DNA of 64,000 bases, taken from IMG/VR virus record IMGVR_UViG_3300049629_001818, positions 46,212 through 110,211 of that record. The stretch is one strand, 5' to 3'. How positions within the stretch are numbered: position 1 is the stretch's first letter; each line of letters starts with the position of its first letter. Made by a program: the position numbers and the translations under genes. Source of the DNA: a virus. The notes beneath the pieces were generated by a model. That model had not been told where the DNA came from. It searched no databases and saw nothing but the letters and a program-made list of their open reading frames with translations. Of this stretch, positions 17,131 to 26,195 are shown in pieces.

Positions 17131-17544
17131 ATGACCAGTATATTCTATCTTATCCTATTTTTCTTATCACAGGCTAATTTTTTTCTGCTCTTTCATTTTG
17201 TAAAAATTTATAAAATAAAAGATTGGTTCAGAGGATTTTTTACGGTCACTAAAAAACTTCCAGAGATTTCAAGTTTTAGAGAGCCTCAAGATTTTTATCT
17301 ACTTGGTTTTTGGACTCTAATAAATACACTTAATTTTATTTTCTTGACCGTTGGTCTTCTCTCTAGTCAATGGGTGTTCTTTTTATCAACTTTAGTTGGT
17401 CTAGCACTACTAACCTTCTTAGAGAGATCTACTAAAAGAGGTGGTATTTACAATCTTATTGTTGATCTTCTAAGATCTGGATTTGTTACAACTACTCAGT
17501 TTTTGATTGTAATGAATCACTTTCATTGGCACTTTACATTTTAA
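17131..17544 (+). CDS. Small polytopic membrane protein, 137 aa
   Basis: About four hydrophobic segments: residues ~3-25 (IFYLILFFLSQANFFLLF), ~55-75 (FWTLINTLNFIFLTVG), ~78-95 (SQWVFFLSTLVGLALL) and a weaker one near the C terminus (FVTTTQFLIVMN). Basic residues flank them. No family is recognised. It lies just upstream of uvsX, sharing a GATATAAT palindrome, so co-regulation is plausible. It could be an inner-membrane protein active during infection (lysis control or exclusion). This is unproven. Confidence 0.7.
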   Translation: MTSIFYLILFFLSQANFFLLFHFVKIYKIKDWFRGFFTVTKKLPEISSFREPQDFYLLGFWTLINTLNFIFLTVGLLSSQWVFFLSTLVGLALLTFLERSTKRGGIYNLIVDLLRSGFVTTTQFLIVMNHFHWHFTF

Positions 17545-17554
17545 TCTTTTAGCC

Positions 17555-17581
17555 TTTTTTTTGATATAATATCAAAAAAAA
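17555..17581 (+). promoter_or_regulatory. 27-nt near-perfect palindrome upstream of uvsX
   Basis: Eight T, then GATAT at 17563-17567, a single central A, then ATATC and eight A ending at 17581: a perfect 13-bp inverted repeat. It lies 5 nt before the uvsX ATG. It contains GATATAAT, as before the 17131 gene. It may be an operator, a promoter or a bidirectional AT terminator between two genes. Confidence 0.5.
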
Positions 17582-17586
17582 GTTTC

Positions 17587-18810
17587 ATGGCTAAAACTAC
17601 AAAAAAAGAAGAAAAAAATTCATTTTCATTCACCAAGATCGGTGATATTTTATCAAACATTACAAAAAGCGTTCCTGTTATTATTCAGAGTGAAATTCGT
17701 GAAAAAAAGTTTATCTCAACCGGTGTCTATTTACTAAACGCCGCTCTATCAGCAGATATGCTTGGTGGTGGTATTCAGCACGGAAAGATTTTCACCGTAG
17801 CTGGTGATTCTGGAACCGGCAAATCTTTTATCGCACTGTCGATTGCTCGTCACGCACAAAAATCAGGTATGGGTGTTATCTACATCGATACTGAATATTC
17901 TATTGAACTTGCCGATCTACCAAAATATGGTGTCGATAACTCACCAGAGAAGTTCAAACTTATCAACGGTAATAAAGTTGAAGAGATTAACATCTTACTC
18001 ACACAGCTACTTGATTCTCTTAAAGAAGAAAAGATGAAGCGTGGTGAAATCGAGCCTTTCTTAATAGTTCTCGATTCAGTTGGGCAAATGAGCTCAAACA
18101 AAGAAAAAGAAGACCTTATTTCTGGAAACATCAAAGTTGATATGACCAGGGCTAAAGCACTTGCTGCAATGTTCAGATCCATCAATATTGATCTAGGATA
18201 CTTGGGTATCCCGATGGTTGTGTGCAATCACGTCTATTTAGAGCAGGGTTCTATGTATCCACAAGAAATCTTGAAAGGTGGAAAGGCACTCGTTTATTCA
18301 AGTTCTGTTATCGGCATGATGAGTAAAGCAAAGCTGAAAACTCAAGAAGAAGACGAGATGGACCTAGGTGCATCTGGTATAGTTGTAACATTCAAAACTG
18401 CTAAAAACAGACTAGCTAAACCTAAGAAAATCAAGTTTGAGATCTCATTTATTCACGGTATGAATCCCTATACAGGACTAGATGCCTTCTGTAGACCAGA
18501 GTTTTATCAAGAGATTGGTATTGCGCAAGGAAAAGAAGAAGTAGATAAATCGACTGGTGAGATCACTTTTAAACCTGGTGGTCACCGATGGTTTGTTCGT
18601 CACTTAGATAAATCAGTTACTACCAAGCAGCTTTTTTCACCCAATGTTTTCACTGATGAAGTTCTACAAAGAATGGCACCGATAGTCAATGGATACTTCA
18701 AATATAAGTCATTTGATGAAATGCAGGAGTTTGAAGAGCAGTTTGCACAGCTTGAAGAATCTATGGATGAGTTTCGTGATATCTCAGACGCTGATGAGTT
18801 ATTTGGATGA
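17587..18810 (+). CDS. uvsX: UvsX/RecA-like recombinase
   Basis: A 407-aa RecA-fold strand-exchange protein. Walker A GDSGTGKS lies at residues 73-80, IYIDTE follows the RecA beta-strand-2 pattern, Walker B FLIVLDSVG lies at about 159-167, and VVCNHVYLEQG precedes the L2-like loop. The C terminus is acidic (DEMQEFEEQFAQLEE...ELFG), as in UvsX. It assembles on single-stranded DNA and drives recombination-dependent replication together with gp46/gp47-type nucleases; a gp46 homologue is at 40397. The gene ends in TGA and overlaps the convergent M16 peptidase by 12 nt. Confidence 0.92.
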   Translation: MAKTTKKEEKNSFSFTKIGDILSNITKSVPVIIQSEIREKKFISTGVYLLNAALSADMLGGGIQHGKIFTVAGDSGTGKSFIALSIARHAQKSGMGVIYIDTEYSIELADLPKYGVDNSPEKFKLINGNKVEEINILLTQLLDSLKEEKMKRGEIEPFLIVLDSVGQMSSNKEKEDLISGNIKVDMTRAKALAAMFRSINIDLGYLGIPMVVCNHVYLEQGSMYPQEILKGGKALVYSSSVIGMMSKAKLKTQEEDEMDLGASGIVVTFKTAKNRLAKPKKIKFEISFIHGMNPYTGLDAFCRPEFYQEIGIAQGKEEVDKSTGEITFKPGGHRWFVRHLDKSVTTKQLFSPNVFTDEVLQRMAPIVNGYFKYKSFDEMQEFEEQFAQLEESMDEFRDISDADELFG

Positions 18811-19899
18811 TTGTATTGAAACCTCAAAGTTCTTTGGGTTGTAATACTTCTTTATCTTTTCTTCTAAGACCGATATATCAATATCTTTTAGTATGGATTC
18901 AACATCCCAGTTTTTGGGGAATATCCACCGATTGATGTTTTTATATCGGTCTATTTTTTTCATTTTTGATATCTGAATTAAATGCTTTTTAAGGTCTTCA
19001 ACAGAATCTATATCTAATTTTTTGTTAAAATCTTCAAGACATTCCCAAACCAAATCGATTGCTATTTTTGAGTTTTTTTGCGAGACACTTGTAGAAATTG
19101 TAACAAGAGATTGATTTCCGAAAAGTGTTTGATTAGCTTCAATATCATAAACTAGGCCACTTGAAAATCTCAATCTATCAAGTAGAATAGAACCGTGATC
19201 AGCTGAAAGTAAAAGATTGATGAAATTAATCCAAGCAAAGTCTTCATCAAAAAGTTTAGAATAAAATATTACAGACTCTTGGTCTTTAGGAACTGAAGAT
19301 GGTAGAGAACTAGCATTTTTATTTTCTTTTAATATCCATTTTTTTGAAATATCATTACTGGAAAATTTAATATCTGAATTAAAGAAAAGATTTCTAGATA
19401 CGTTGATCACCAACGATGGTTCAAGAAAGTATTTTTCATAAAATTTCAGAACTTCTATCTGGGAGATGTTCTCAATATCTTCTTTGAGGCCCATCGGCCC
19501 ATACGAATTCAAATATTTAGTAGAAAAATTATAAAAGTGATTACTTGAAGGTCTAGAAAAATATTGTGAATACTCTTCTAAAATAATATCTTTTTCTCTT
19601 TTGAATGAATCCCTCTCAATATTCAAGTCAAGTATTATGTCAATAATTTTTTCTCTAAATTTAGACAAGTTTTTCTCTAATCCTCTGAAATAAAATACTA
19701 CTTCATTGAGTGATGTGTAAGCATTCCATGTAATACCTTCTCTGAAAAATTGATCCTGTATTTTTTTTAAGTTTCTACATATAAGATGTTCTAGAAGATG
19801 TGAAATTCCAAAATTACCACTTGTTTCGAGATTAGTAGAACCTCTAAAAACTATATAAAAACCAGAAAGATCCGAGTTCGACCGTAAATTTATTATCAT
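18799..19899 (-). CDS. M16-family zinc metallopeptidase
   Basis: A 366-aa M16 (pitrilysin/processing-peptidase-like) protein. The inverted zinc motif HLLEH is at residues 34-38, with the third ligand Glu expected in the block KREKDIILEEY (Glu108/109), at nearly the usual spacing. The second half carries the family-like LRFSSGLVYDIEA segment. The length fits a single M16B subunit, slightly short. All catalytic residues appear intact. A phage copy could process phage proteins or degrade host peptides. It is divergent from the Cys-rich protein gene across a shared TATATATA and overlaps uvsX at the 3' end. Confidence 0.85.
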   Translation of the reverse strand: MIINLRSNSDLSGFYIVFRGSTNLETSGNFGISHLLEHLICRNLKKIQDQFFREGITWNAYTSLNEVVFYFRGLEKNLSKFREKIIDIILDLNIERDSFKREKDIILEEYSQYFSRPSSNHFYNFSTKYLNSYGPMGLKEDIENISQIEVLKFYEKYFLEPSLVINVSRNLFFNSDIKFSSNDISKKWILKENKNASSLPSSVPKDQESVIFYSKLFDEDFAWINFINLLLSADHGSILLDRLRFSSGLVYDIEANQTLFGNQSLVTISTSVSQKNSKIAIDLVWECLEDFNKKLDIDSVEDLKKHLIQISKMKKIDRYKNINRWIFPKNWDVESILKDIDISVLEEKIKKYYNPKNFEVSIQSSK

Positions 19900-19931
19900 T
19901 GTTTTTTTTTATCGATGGGCTAGATTTTCTC

Positions 19932-19939
19932 TATATATA
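19932..19939. promoter_or_regulatory. TATATATA late-type promoter candidate, divergent region
   Basis: Palindromic element 18 nt before the plus-strand ATG at 19958 and 32 nt from the minus-strand ATG of the M16 peptidase. It could serve the plus strand or both. Confidence 0.5.
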
Positions 19940-19957
19940 AAAAGTAGATTCAGACTT

Positions 19958-22786
19958 ATGATTAGTATAACTTATTCTTTTATAGCCACTAGAACTGGTG
20001 ACTTTTATTTTGCAGCTTGTGAAACGCCAATCTGCGCTTCTTGTGTTGGACCACCAACATTTAATGTTCAAACAAATAATCCACCCTATAGAAGTAGTGT
20101 AAATGCGGCTAGTTGTAGTTTATATACATTTGTTGCAAATTCTGTAAATACACGAGTGGCTATTGAGCAGTGTTTGGTCTATAGGCCGGTTCCTGGTGGC
20201 CAACCTAGTTCATTTACTCATAGTCTTCAATATCAACCAGGGGAAGTAGCTTTTATTTGTAGTGCTACAGCTCCTAGACTCGAAAATGGTAGTTGGACTA
20301 ATTTTGGAACTTTCAGCCAACCAGGTAGTCCTTGTGATTGTGGAGAACCTTTCAGAACTACTACATCAACATCAACCACAACTACATTAGCACCATTTAC
20401 TCAAAGTTGGCGAGCTTTACGTCTGTGTGGATGTATAGAGAGACCGTTCACCTCAACTATTTCAAATATAAATATTGCACAATATAATCCTTTTCCTGGA
20501 AGAGTCTATCGTGGTGCCGATAATCACTGTTACAGACTTATAAATACAGTTCCTTACCAAGCTCCAAGATACCCCACATTCACATCAGGATTTCAAATAG
20601 ATTGTAATACCTGTGCACAGTCTATCTCAGGCATAAATCCCTGTACAACAACAACAACATCCACTACAACAAGTTTTCCACAAGGACCACCAACTATAAA
20701 TAATTGTAATTGTGGTCAATTTACTTGCAACGCATACGAAGTTGAGGGCAATTCAGGAGACTCATTAAGATGGACAGACTGCACACAAAGTATTCAAAAC
20801 GGTGGGTTTCCGAACTTTGGATTTTACTATTTCTATGATAGTGAAGCAATTGCTTTTTGTGCTTGCTCAAATAGTGTAGAGGTTATATCCGGAAATCCGA
20901 GTATAAATGGTGTTCAAACTACACCAGGTCAAATTCCAACACCAGGTAATACCTGTTATCAGAGAACTTCAGATTGTTCTGTATGTCGTAGTTTTGCAAT
21001 TGAATTAGGTGAAGAGATTAAGTCAAATGATAAAAGACCCGTTATGGTGGAGTATGTATCTTGTTATGAACCAGATGGTGGGTGGCAAGCTCCAGGTTAT
21101 TACCTCACCAAAACGATGTGGCCAGTAACTGCTGGTATAACATTTTCTGGATTACCAGTGCCATCACCATGGTGGGCACCTATACCACAAAGTGGCGCAG
21201 TGCCATTTGGTCGTAAAACACATATCTATTCTATTTGTGGTTGTGGTGTTACTGATAAACCGATCGGTGATCCAAGCTTTACGAGCCCTACAATATCTTA
21301 TTGGGATAATGGTCTTAGTTCTTGGCAAAATTCCCCATTAACTACTGACGAAACTCAGTTAGGGGGTGTAAATCACTACATTAGATCGGGATGTAGTGGT
21401 GGAACTTGTTCGTGTTATAATTATACTATTTGTCCTACTTCAACAACAACTATAGCACCTTGCCCAAATTGTAGACCGACTGTTATTGGTGCGTCTGGTC
21501 CAAATTTTACAAATATTGCCTATGAAGGATGTGATAGCTTAGGAAATAGTATCAAATACGATTATCTTTACGTAGGGAATACATCCAGTATTTGTGCGTG
21601 TGAGAGATGTAGAAGTGTAAGGGCTAGACCACTTGGTGCAGTCGGAACTTTTACCCCACTAAATTATGTTCATTGTTGTGATCCGGTATTCAACCAAGCC
21701 GGATATCAACCACCGTCTTATCACTCATCGGTCTTGAACATACAGGTCAGAACATGTAGAACATTTTCCCTAATTAGTAATACTGCTACTACTTTTAAAT
21801 ATGTAAATTGTTTGAATTCAAAATTGGAGTTTATAGAAGCTTCGGGTCCGATAACTTCACCTTGTGTAGCGACTATATCTTACCACTCAGGTGATCCTGC
21901 TTTCTCTATTTCAACTCCAGTATTATGTGGGACTGCCTCAGCTGAAATCTGTATATCAAGAGATTACTATGGATCAACAGTATTCCCTGATGATCCAACA
22001 ATTGGTTCGATAGGTCTTGGTATTTTTACTTTTTCTAATATAGGAAGTTGTAGTTGTATTGTTTCAGACAACCGATACCAACCATATCAGTCAAGAGGGT
22101 TTAACACACCAGTCTCAATGCCAGATCCGTTGATTGATTCACTGAGTATTACTTTTTCAACAGCAACTTGTAGTGATAAAACAGCAGTTCCATCAAACAA
22201 CAACTTCACACCAACAGCACCCCCTTGTTGTAACTGCAAAACCTATAAAGTTACATTAACATCTGGTGATATAGTAAATTATAGACCTTGTGAAACAAAT
22301 AGAGATCCAGCAACTATTTTGGGTCTTAGTTTACCACAAATTACTATGAATCGTTCAACACAGAGCACTGGATCTTTTTCTGTTCGGGTTGTAGCGACTG
22401 GTTTCTATGGTGTCGGTTCATTTTCTATAGTTTTTAATCACGACAAACTTGTTTTTTACACAGCATCAGTTACACAAAATTCTCTAATAACAGATGGTCG
22501 ATTAGCAGTCAGTGGTAGTTTTTCAAGATTTGCCTGGCAAAATACATCCGGTGCTAATTTTGGTTCAGCTGAAATTCTGAATTTTACATTTGCTGCTATA
22601 AGTTCTGCAAGACTAGATTTTATGACCTCTTCTACGGCAACTTTTTACCAAGCTACGAACATCGCTGATTTTACAGGTCAAACATTATCGGAATCTGTCA
22701 ATGATGGTTGGATTAAATTTCCAGGTATAAATCTACCAGGATCCAATAAAAATTCAATACCCCCTAATTTCCCAACATTTCCGTAA
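19958..22786 (+). CDS. Large Cys-rich virion surface protein with cohesin-like C-terminal domain
   Basis: A 942-aa protein made of repeated ~80-110-residue Cys-bearing units of the form CxxY/F...Y/V-x-x-C...C (for example NCNCGQFTCNAYEVEG, CSVCRSFAIELG, CCNCKTYKVTL). Thr-rich linkers lie at residues ~132-146 and ~229-240, with a shorter one near 493. Residues ~788-923 resemble a cohesin-type beta-sandwich (GSFSVRVVATGFYGVGSFS, then IVFNHDKLVFY). The 32139 protein uses the same Cys unit. Probably a tail-fibre or capsid-decoration protein. The Cys spacing suggests disulfides or metal binding; this is inference. Confidence 0.7.
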   Translation: MISITYSFIATRTGDFYFAACETPICASCVGPPTFNVQTNNPPYRSSVNAASCSLYTFVANSVNTRVAIEQCLVYRPVPGGQPSSFTHSLQYQPGEVAFICSATAPRLENGSWTNFGTFSQPGSPCDCGEPFRTTTSTSTTTTLAPFTQSWRALRLCGCIERPFTSTISNINIAQYNPFPGRVYRGADNHCYRLINTVPYQAPRYPTFTSGFQIDCNTCAQSISGINPCTTTTTSTTTSFPQGPPTINNCNCGQFTCNAYEVEGNSGDSLRWTDCTQSIQNGGFPNFGFYYFYDSEAIAFCACSNSVEVISGNPSINGVQTTPGQIPTPGNTCYQRTSDCSVCRSFAIELGEEIKSNDKRPVMVEYVSCYEPDGGWQAPGYYLTKTMWPVTAGITFSGLPVPSPWWAPIPQSGAVPFGRKTHIYSICGCGVTDKPIGDPSFTSPTISYWDNGLSSWQNSPLTTDETQLGGVNHYIRSGCSGGTCSCYNYTICPTSTTTIAPCPNCRPTVIGASGPNFTNIAYEGCDSLGNSIKYDYLYVGNTSSICACERCRSVRARPLGAVGTFTPLNYVHCCDPVFNQAGYQPPSYHSSVLNIQVRTCRTFSLISNTATTFKYVNCLNSKLEFIEASGPITSPCVATISYHSGDPAFSISTPVLCGTASAEICISRDYYGSTVFPDDPTIGSIGLGIFTFSNIGSCSCIVSDNRYQPYQSRGFNTPVSMPDPLIDSLSITFSTATCSDKTAVPSNNNFTPTAPPCCNCKTYKVTLTSGDIVNYRPCETNRDPATILGLSLPQITMNRSTQSTGSFSVRVVATGFYGVGSFSIVFNHDKLVFYTASVTQNSLITDGRLAVSGSFSRFAWQNTSGANFGSAEILNFTFAAISSARLDFMTSSTATFYQATNIADFTGQTLSESVNDGWIKFPGINLPGSNKNSIPPNFPTFP

Positions 22787-22817
22787 TAGAATAGTTTGGA
22801 TAGAATGAAATATTGAA

Positions 22818-22824
22818 TATATAT
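22818..22824 (+). promoter_or_regulatory. TATATAT late-type promoter candidate
   Basis: Lies 5 nt before ATG 22830 of the protease/BspA fusion. Short-spacing class. Confidence 0.55.
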
Positions 22825-22829
22825 TTCAT

Positions 22830-25800
22830 ATGTCATACAATCTTTTGAGAAGAGCCTTCTTAGAGGCTAAAAAAACTAGACCTAATGGGGTAAATTCGAT
22901 TGGTATTGGTTTCAAAACAATAAATCAAAAGCCAACTGAAGAGTTATCAATTATCTATAGTGTTTCTCAGAAGAAACCCTTGGAACTACTTACTGAAAAT
23001 CAAATAATCCCAGCTATAATATTTATAAATGATTTTGAAATTAAAACGGATGTTATTGAAAGAGTGAATCCCTTTCCACTAACAAACCCATGTTACACGA
23101 ACGATCCTTCTTTTTACGAGTGGCAACTAACAACGCCCGAGAACCGAGGTTCTATAAGACCACTCAAAGGTGGGACTAGTTTAACAAATACAACCTCGAT
23201 GACTAGTTCTGTTGGAACACTTGGTTTTATTGCAATTGATGGTTGGGATAACACACTTGTCGGTATAACAAACAACCATGTTGTAGTTCAGGATGCATTT
23301 TTGAACATTTACAAAAATAATGATGGTGTGGTTACTAATTTAGGTCTCACGGCAACTGAAATTTATAATGTTTTCAAAAATGCAACCTCACAACCAAGTC
23401 CTTGGGACAGGAGTGGTGTGACCGCACCTTCGGGATATTATATCTATGGAACGATCAGTAATGTTGGTGGTGTTAAAAGATATCAACCTATACACCCGTG
23501 TATAAATGCACCGGGTATAACTAATTCGTGTTGGGATGGTGACCTCAACAATGATACAGGAACTATTAAAAATAGAGTAGATGTTGCTGTATTATCACTT
23601 GACTCGTCAGCTTTGAGTTTAACTCAATCTTTTCTTCAAATAGGTTTAACTCATACCTACGCACTTGATTTTGCGACATCTAGTGAAATTGACAATTTAC
23701 TTTCTACACACGGACCATCTAGCTCGGGTGATTTATTCTCATCTGGTAGAACAACTGGTGCCAAGGGTGAAGGTAGTATGAAATTGAAAATTGTTAGAAT
23801 AGATGAGGAATTTGATATTAATTTTAAACTACAAGGTCAATCGTCTATCTGTCATTTTGAAAGAGGATTAGTTTTCAAAGCGTTCAGAGATACTGTAAAT
23901 TGGTGTCCATTTCCCATAGCACCGGGTGACTCAGGCTCTGCGTTAATAGCGGATTTTAGTGGAACAAGAAAAATTATTGGTCTTGTCTTTGCTGGATATT
24001 CAACACTTTCTTGTTCTAGCCCGTGTGATGAGATCATTGGGCCAGAAAGTTGTAATTCTTCAGGCTATCCACCAAGAAATAGTAGTGGTAGTAATTGTGG
24101 TCCTGGTAATTGTGATCCGAGTGTGCCTACTTCTTGTTTAGTAGAGGGTATAGCTTGTAGAATAGACGATATAGCAAACCAACTCAATATAAGACCTTGG
24201 CTTGGTGAAACTAGTGTTGGATTCGGTCTTTTTTCAGAAATGGAACTTATACAGAGTAAATCTAATGCCGGTAGCTCCTATATAGAATTGGGAACAAAAA
24301 AGTTCTTTCAACTAGGTATAACAAGCTCCACCTCCGAAACACCACATACAACAACGACATCTACAACTACACTGTCTAACCCAACAACTACTACTACGAC
24401 TAGCACTACAACTTCTTTACCTGGGTCTTTTGTAACTAGATGGAGAGTTAATTCTGATTCTTTATCAATTGAATTACCTTTACTGAGCTGGGGTACTTAT
24501 TCTTTTTTAGCTATTTGGGGAGATGGAAAAACTTCCTCTGTTTCTAGCTATTATTCTAGATATCACACATACAATACTCCGGGTATTTATGATATAATTA
24601 TTGTTGGAACAATAAGTGGTTGGTCTTTTGAAAGTGGCGGTTCAAAAACTCAAATTCGAGAAGTTTTGAAGTGGGGAAATCTTCAACTACTCAACGAACC
24701 GGGTAGTTTTGAGGGTTGTATAAATATGGATCTACAAAATATCTCTGATACACCAGATTTATCAAATCTTACTACACTGGATAGATTTTTTAAAGGTTGT
24801 GAATCTTTAACACTAGTAAAAAACTTCGAGAGTTGGACACTTTCAACTATAACGTCAGTAAGTGAATTATTTTCTGGCTGTATCAATTATAATCAAAACC
24901 TAGAAGAATTAAATACTTCAAATATCGAAGATTTCTCAAGTCTATTTTATTACGCCAAAAACTTCAATGGAACCGTATCTACTTGGGATACTACTATAGC
25001 TACAAATATGGAATCCATGTTCAGATGGGCCGAAAACTTCAATAATAACATCAGCGGTTGGACGGTTTCAAGTGTGACGAATATGAATTATATGTTCGAA
25101 TCCGCAAAATCTTTTTCGAATGATATTTCCTCTTGGTGTGTTCAAAATATTACGAAAACACCAACGAACTTCAATACCAATGCTATAAATTTAACCGATG
25201 ATAAATTACCATTGTGGGGTGATTTTTGTATTCCAACGACAACAACAACTTCTACTACGACTATAACACCTACACCTACACAAACACCTTCACAAACACA
25301 AACACCAACCCAAACCCCTTCGCAAACACCAACACCGTCGATTACACCATCAATTACCCCTACAAATACACAAACACCAACACTAACAAGAACACAAACA
25401 CCAACACCATCTATAACACCATCCATAACTCCAACTCGAACTCTTACACCTACACCAAGTTCTACACTAACACCCACTCCGACACCCACACAAACTTCTA
25501 CACAAACACCAACACCATCCATAACACCCACTATCACACCATCAAGTAGTGTGACACCGACCACAACACCAACAAATACAATAACACCTACAACGACACC
25601 AACAGAGACGCCTACAACAACACCAACACCATCAATCACATCAACGGTAACATCCACACCATCACAAACCTCTACACCGACACCGACACCATCTATAACA
25701 CCTACTATTACCTACACATCAACTTCAACACCTACTCCTACTCCTACACCAACATTTGAAATTACTTACAATTATATTTATTCCGGTAGTCCATCAGAAG

Positions 25801-26162
25801 ATGCCACTCTACCAACTCAATTAACACTTGTTGATGGAACTTGTGTTGTTGAATCAGAAGTTGGACCAAATACAAATAATTACTTCAAATTTGAAGTAGA
25901 AAGTAGCAAAGAAATCACTTCAATTGTTCTTTATAGCTATGTATCACTAGACAATGTCGCTTGGATGGGTCTTCAGAGTGGTGCTACCTGGTCTAGTGGT
26001 GATAACCCTGGTTTGATGATTACTCAACAACATTTTGGAACTTCACAAATCGGTCAAAACCTTTTAATATCTAGTTACCCAATAACATCCGGTGACTATA
26101 CACTCCGAGTTCAACAACTGGGATCCTTCACACAATATATTCTTCACATTGTTTATGGATAA
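22830..26162 (+). CDS. Trypsin-like serine protease fused to PKD, BspA-type repeats and Thr-Pro linker
   Basis: A 1110-aa mosaic protein. Residues ~20-77 (SIGIGFKT...PTEELSIIYSV...KTDVIE) match the pre-domain of bacterial Nal1-like trypsin-fold peptidases. The chymotrypsin-fold domain (~125-450) shows His150 in GITNNHV, Asp251 in RVDVAVL and Ser368 in PGDSGSAL, an intact triad. A Thr tract follows, then a PKD-like domain (WGDGKTSS...YHTYNTPGIYDI, ~530-610) and BspA/DUF285 repeats (~620-790, e.g. VTNMNYMFESAKSFSNDIS). Then come Thr-Pro repeats (~812-975) and a beta-rich C-terminal domain. BspA repeats are frequent in Bacteroidetes surface proteins. Probably a virion enzyme that cuts surface or capsule proteins; the target is unknown. 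Confidence 0.82.
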   Translation: MSYNLLRRAFLEAKKTRPNGVNSIGIGFKTINQKPTEELSIIYSVSQKKPLELLTENQIIPAIIFINDFEIKTDVIERVNPFPLTNPCYTNDPSFYEWQLTTPENRGSIRPLKGGTSLTNTTSMTSSVGTLGFIAIDGWDNTLVGITNNHVVVQDAFLNIYKNNDGVVTNLGLTATEIYNVFKNATSQPSPWDRSGVTAPSGYYIYGTISNVGGVKRYQPIHPCINAPGITNSCWDGDLNNDTGTIKNRVDVAVLSLDSSALSLTQSFLQIGLTHTYALDFATSSEIDNLLSTHGPSSSGDLFSSGRTTGAKGEGSMKLKIVRIDEEFDINFKLQGQSSICHFERGLVFKAFRDTVNWCPFPIAPGDSGSALIADFSGTRKIIGLVFAGYSTLSCSSPCDEIIGPESCNSSGYPPRNSSGSNCGPGNCDPSVPTSCLVEGIACRIDDIANQLNIRPWLGETSVGFGLFSEMELIQSKSNAGSSYIELGTKKFFQLGITSSTSETPHTTTTSTTTLSNPTTTTTTSTTTSLPGSFVTRWRVNSDSLSIELPLLSWGTYSFLAIWGDGKTSSVSSYYSRYHTYNTPGIYDIIIVGTISGWSFESGGSKTQIREVLKWGNLQLLNEPGSFEGCINMDLQNISDTPDLSNLTTLDRFFKGCESLTLVKNFESWTLSTITSVSELFSGCINYNQNLEELNTSNIEDFSSLFYYAKNFNGTVSTWDTTIATNMESMFRWAENFNNNISGWTVSSVTNMNYMFESAKSFSNDISSWCVQNITKTPTNFNTNAINLTDDKLPLWGDFCIPTTTTTSTTTITPTPTQTPSQTQTPTQTPSQTPTPSITPSITPTNTQTPTLTRTQTPTPSITPSITPTRTLTPTPSSTLTPTPTPTQTSTQTPTPSITPTITPSSSVTPTTTPTNTITPTTTPTETPTTTPTPSITSTVTSTPSQTSTPTPTPSITPTITYTSTSTPTPTPTPTFEITYNYIYSGSPSEDATLPTQLTLVDGTCVVESEVGPNTNNYFKFEVESSKEITSIVLYSYVSLDNVAWMGLQSGATWSSGDNPGLMITQQHFGTSQIGQNLLISSYPITSGDYTLRVQQLGSFTQYILHIVYG
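25266..25755 (+). repeat. Thr-Pro repeat tract in the protease/BspA gene
   Basis: About 490 nt of ACACCNACN-type units encoding TPTPTQTPSQTQ, TPSITPSITP and similar. Periodicity is 6-12 nt with Ser and Ile variants. It links the BspA repeats to the C-terminal domain. Confidence 0.9.
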
Positions 26163-26181
26163 ATATCTAAAAAAAAATAAT

Positions 26182-26189
26182 TATATATA
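26182..26189 (+). promoter_or_regulatory. TATATATA late-type promoter candidate
   Basis: Lies 6 nt before ATG 26196. Short-spacing class. Confidence 0.55.
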
Positions 26190-26195
26190 GTACAT

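Noticed and set aside
25142-25657. Minus-strand 171-codon frame (VGVGVSVELGVGVRVRVG type)
   Set aside because: It is antisense to the Thr-Pro tract of the protease/BspA gene.
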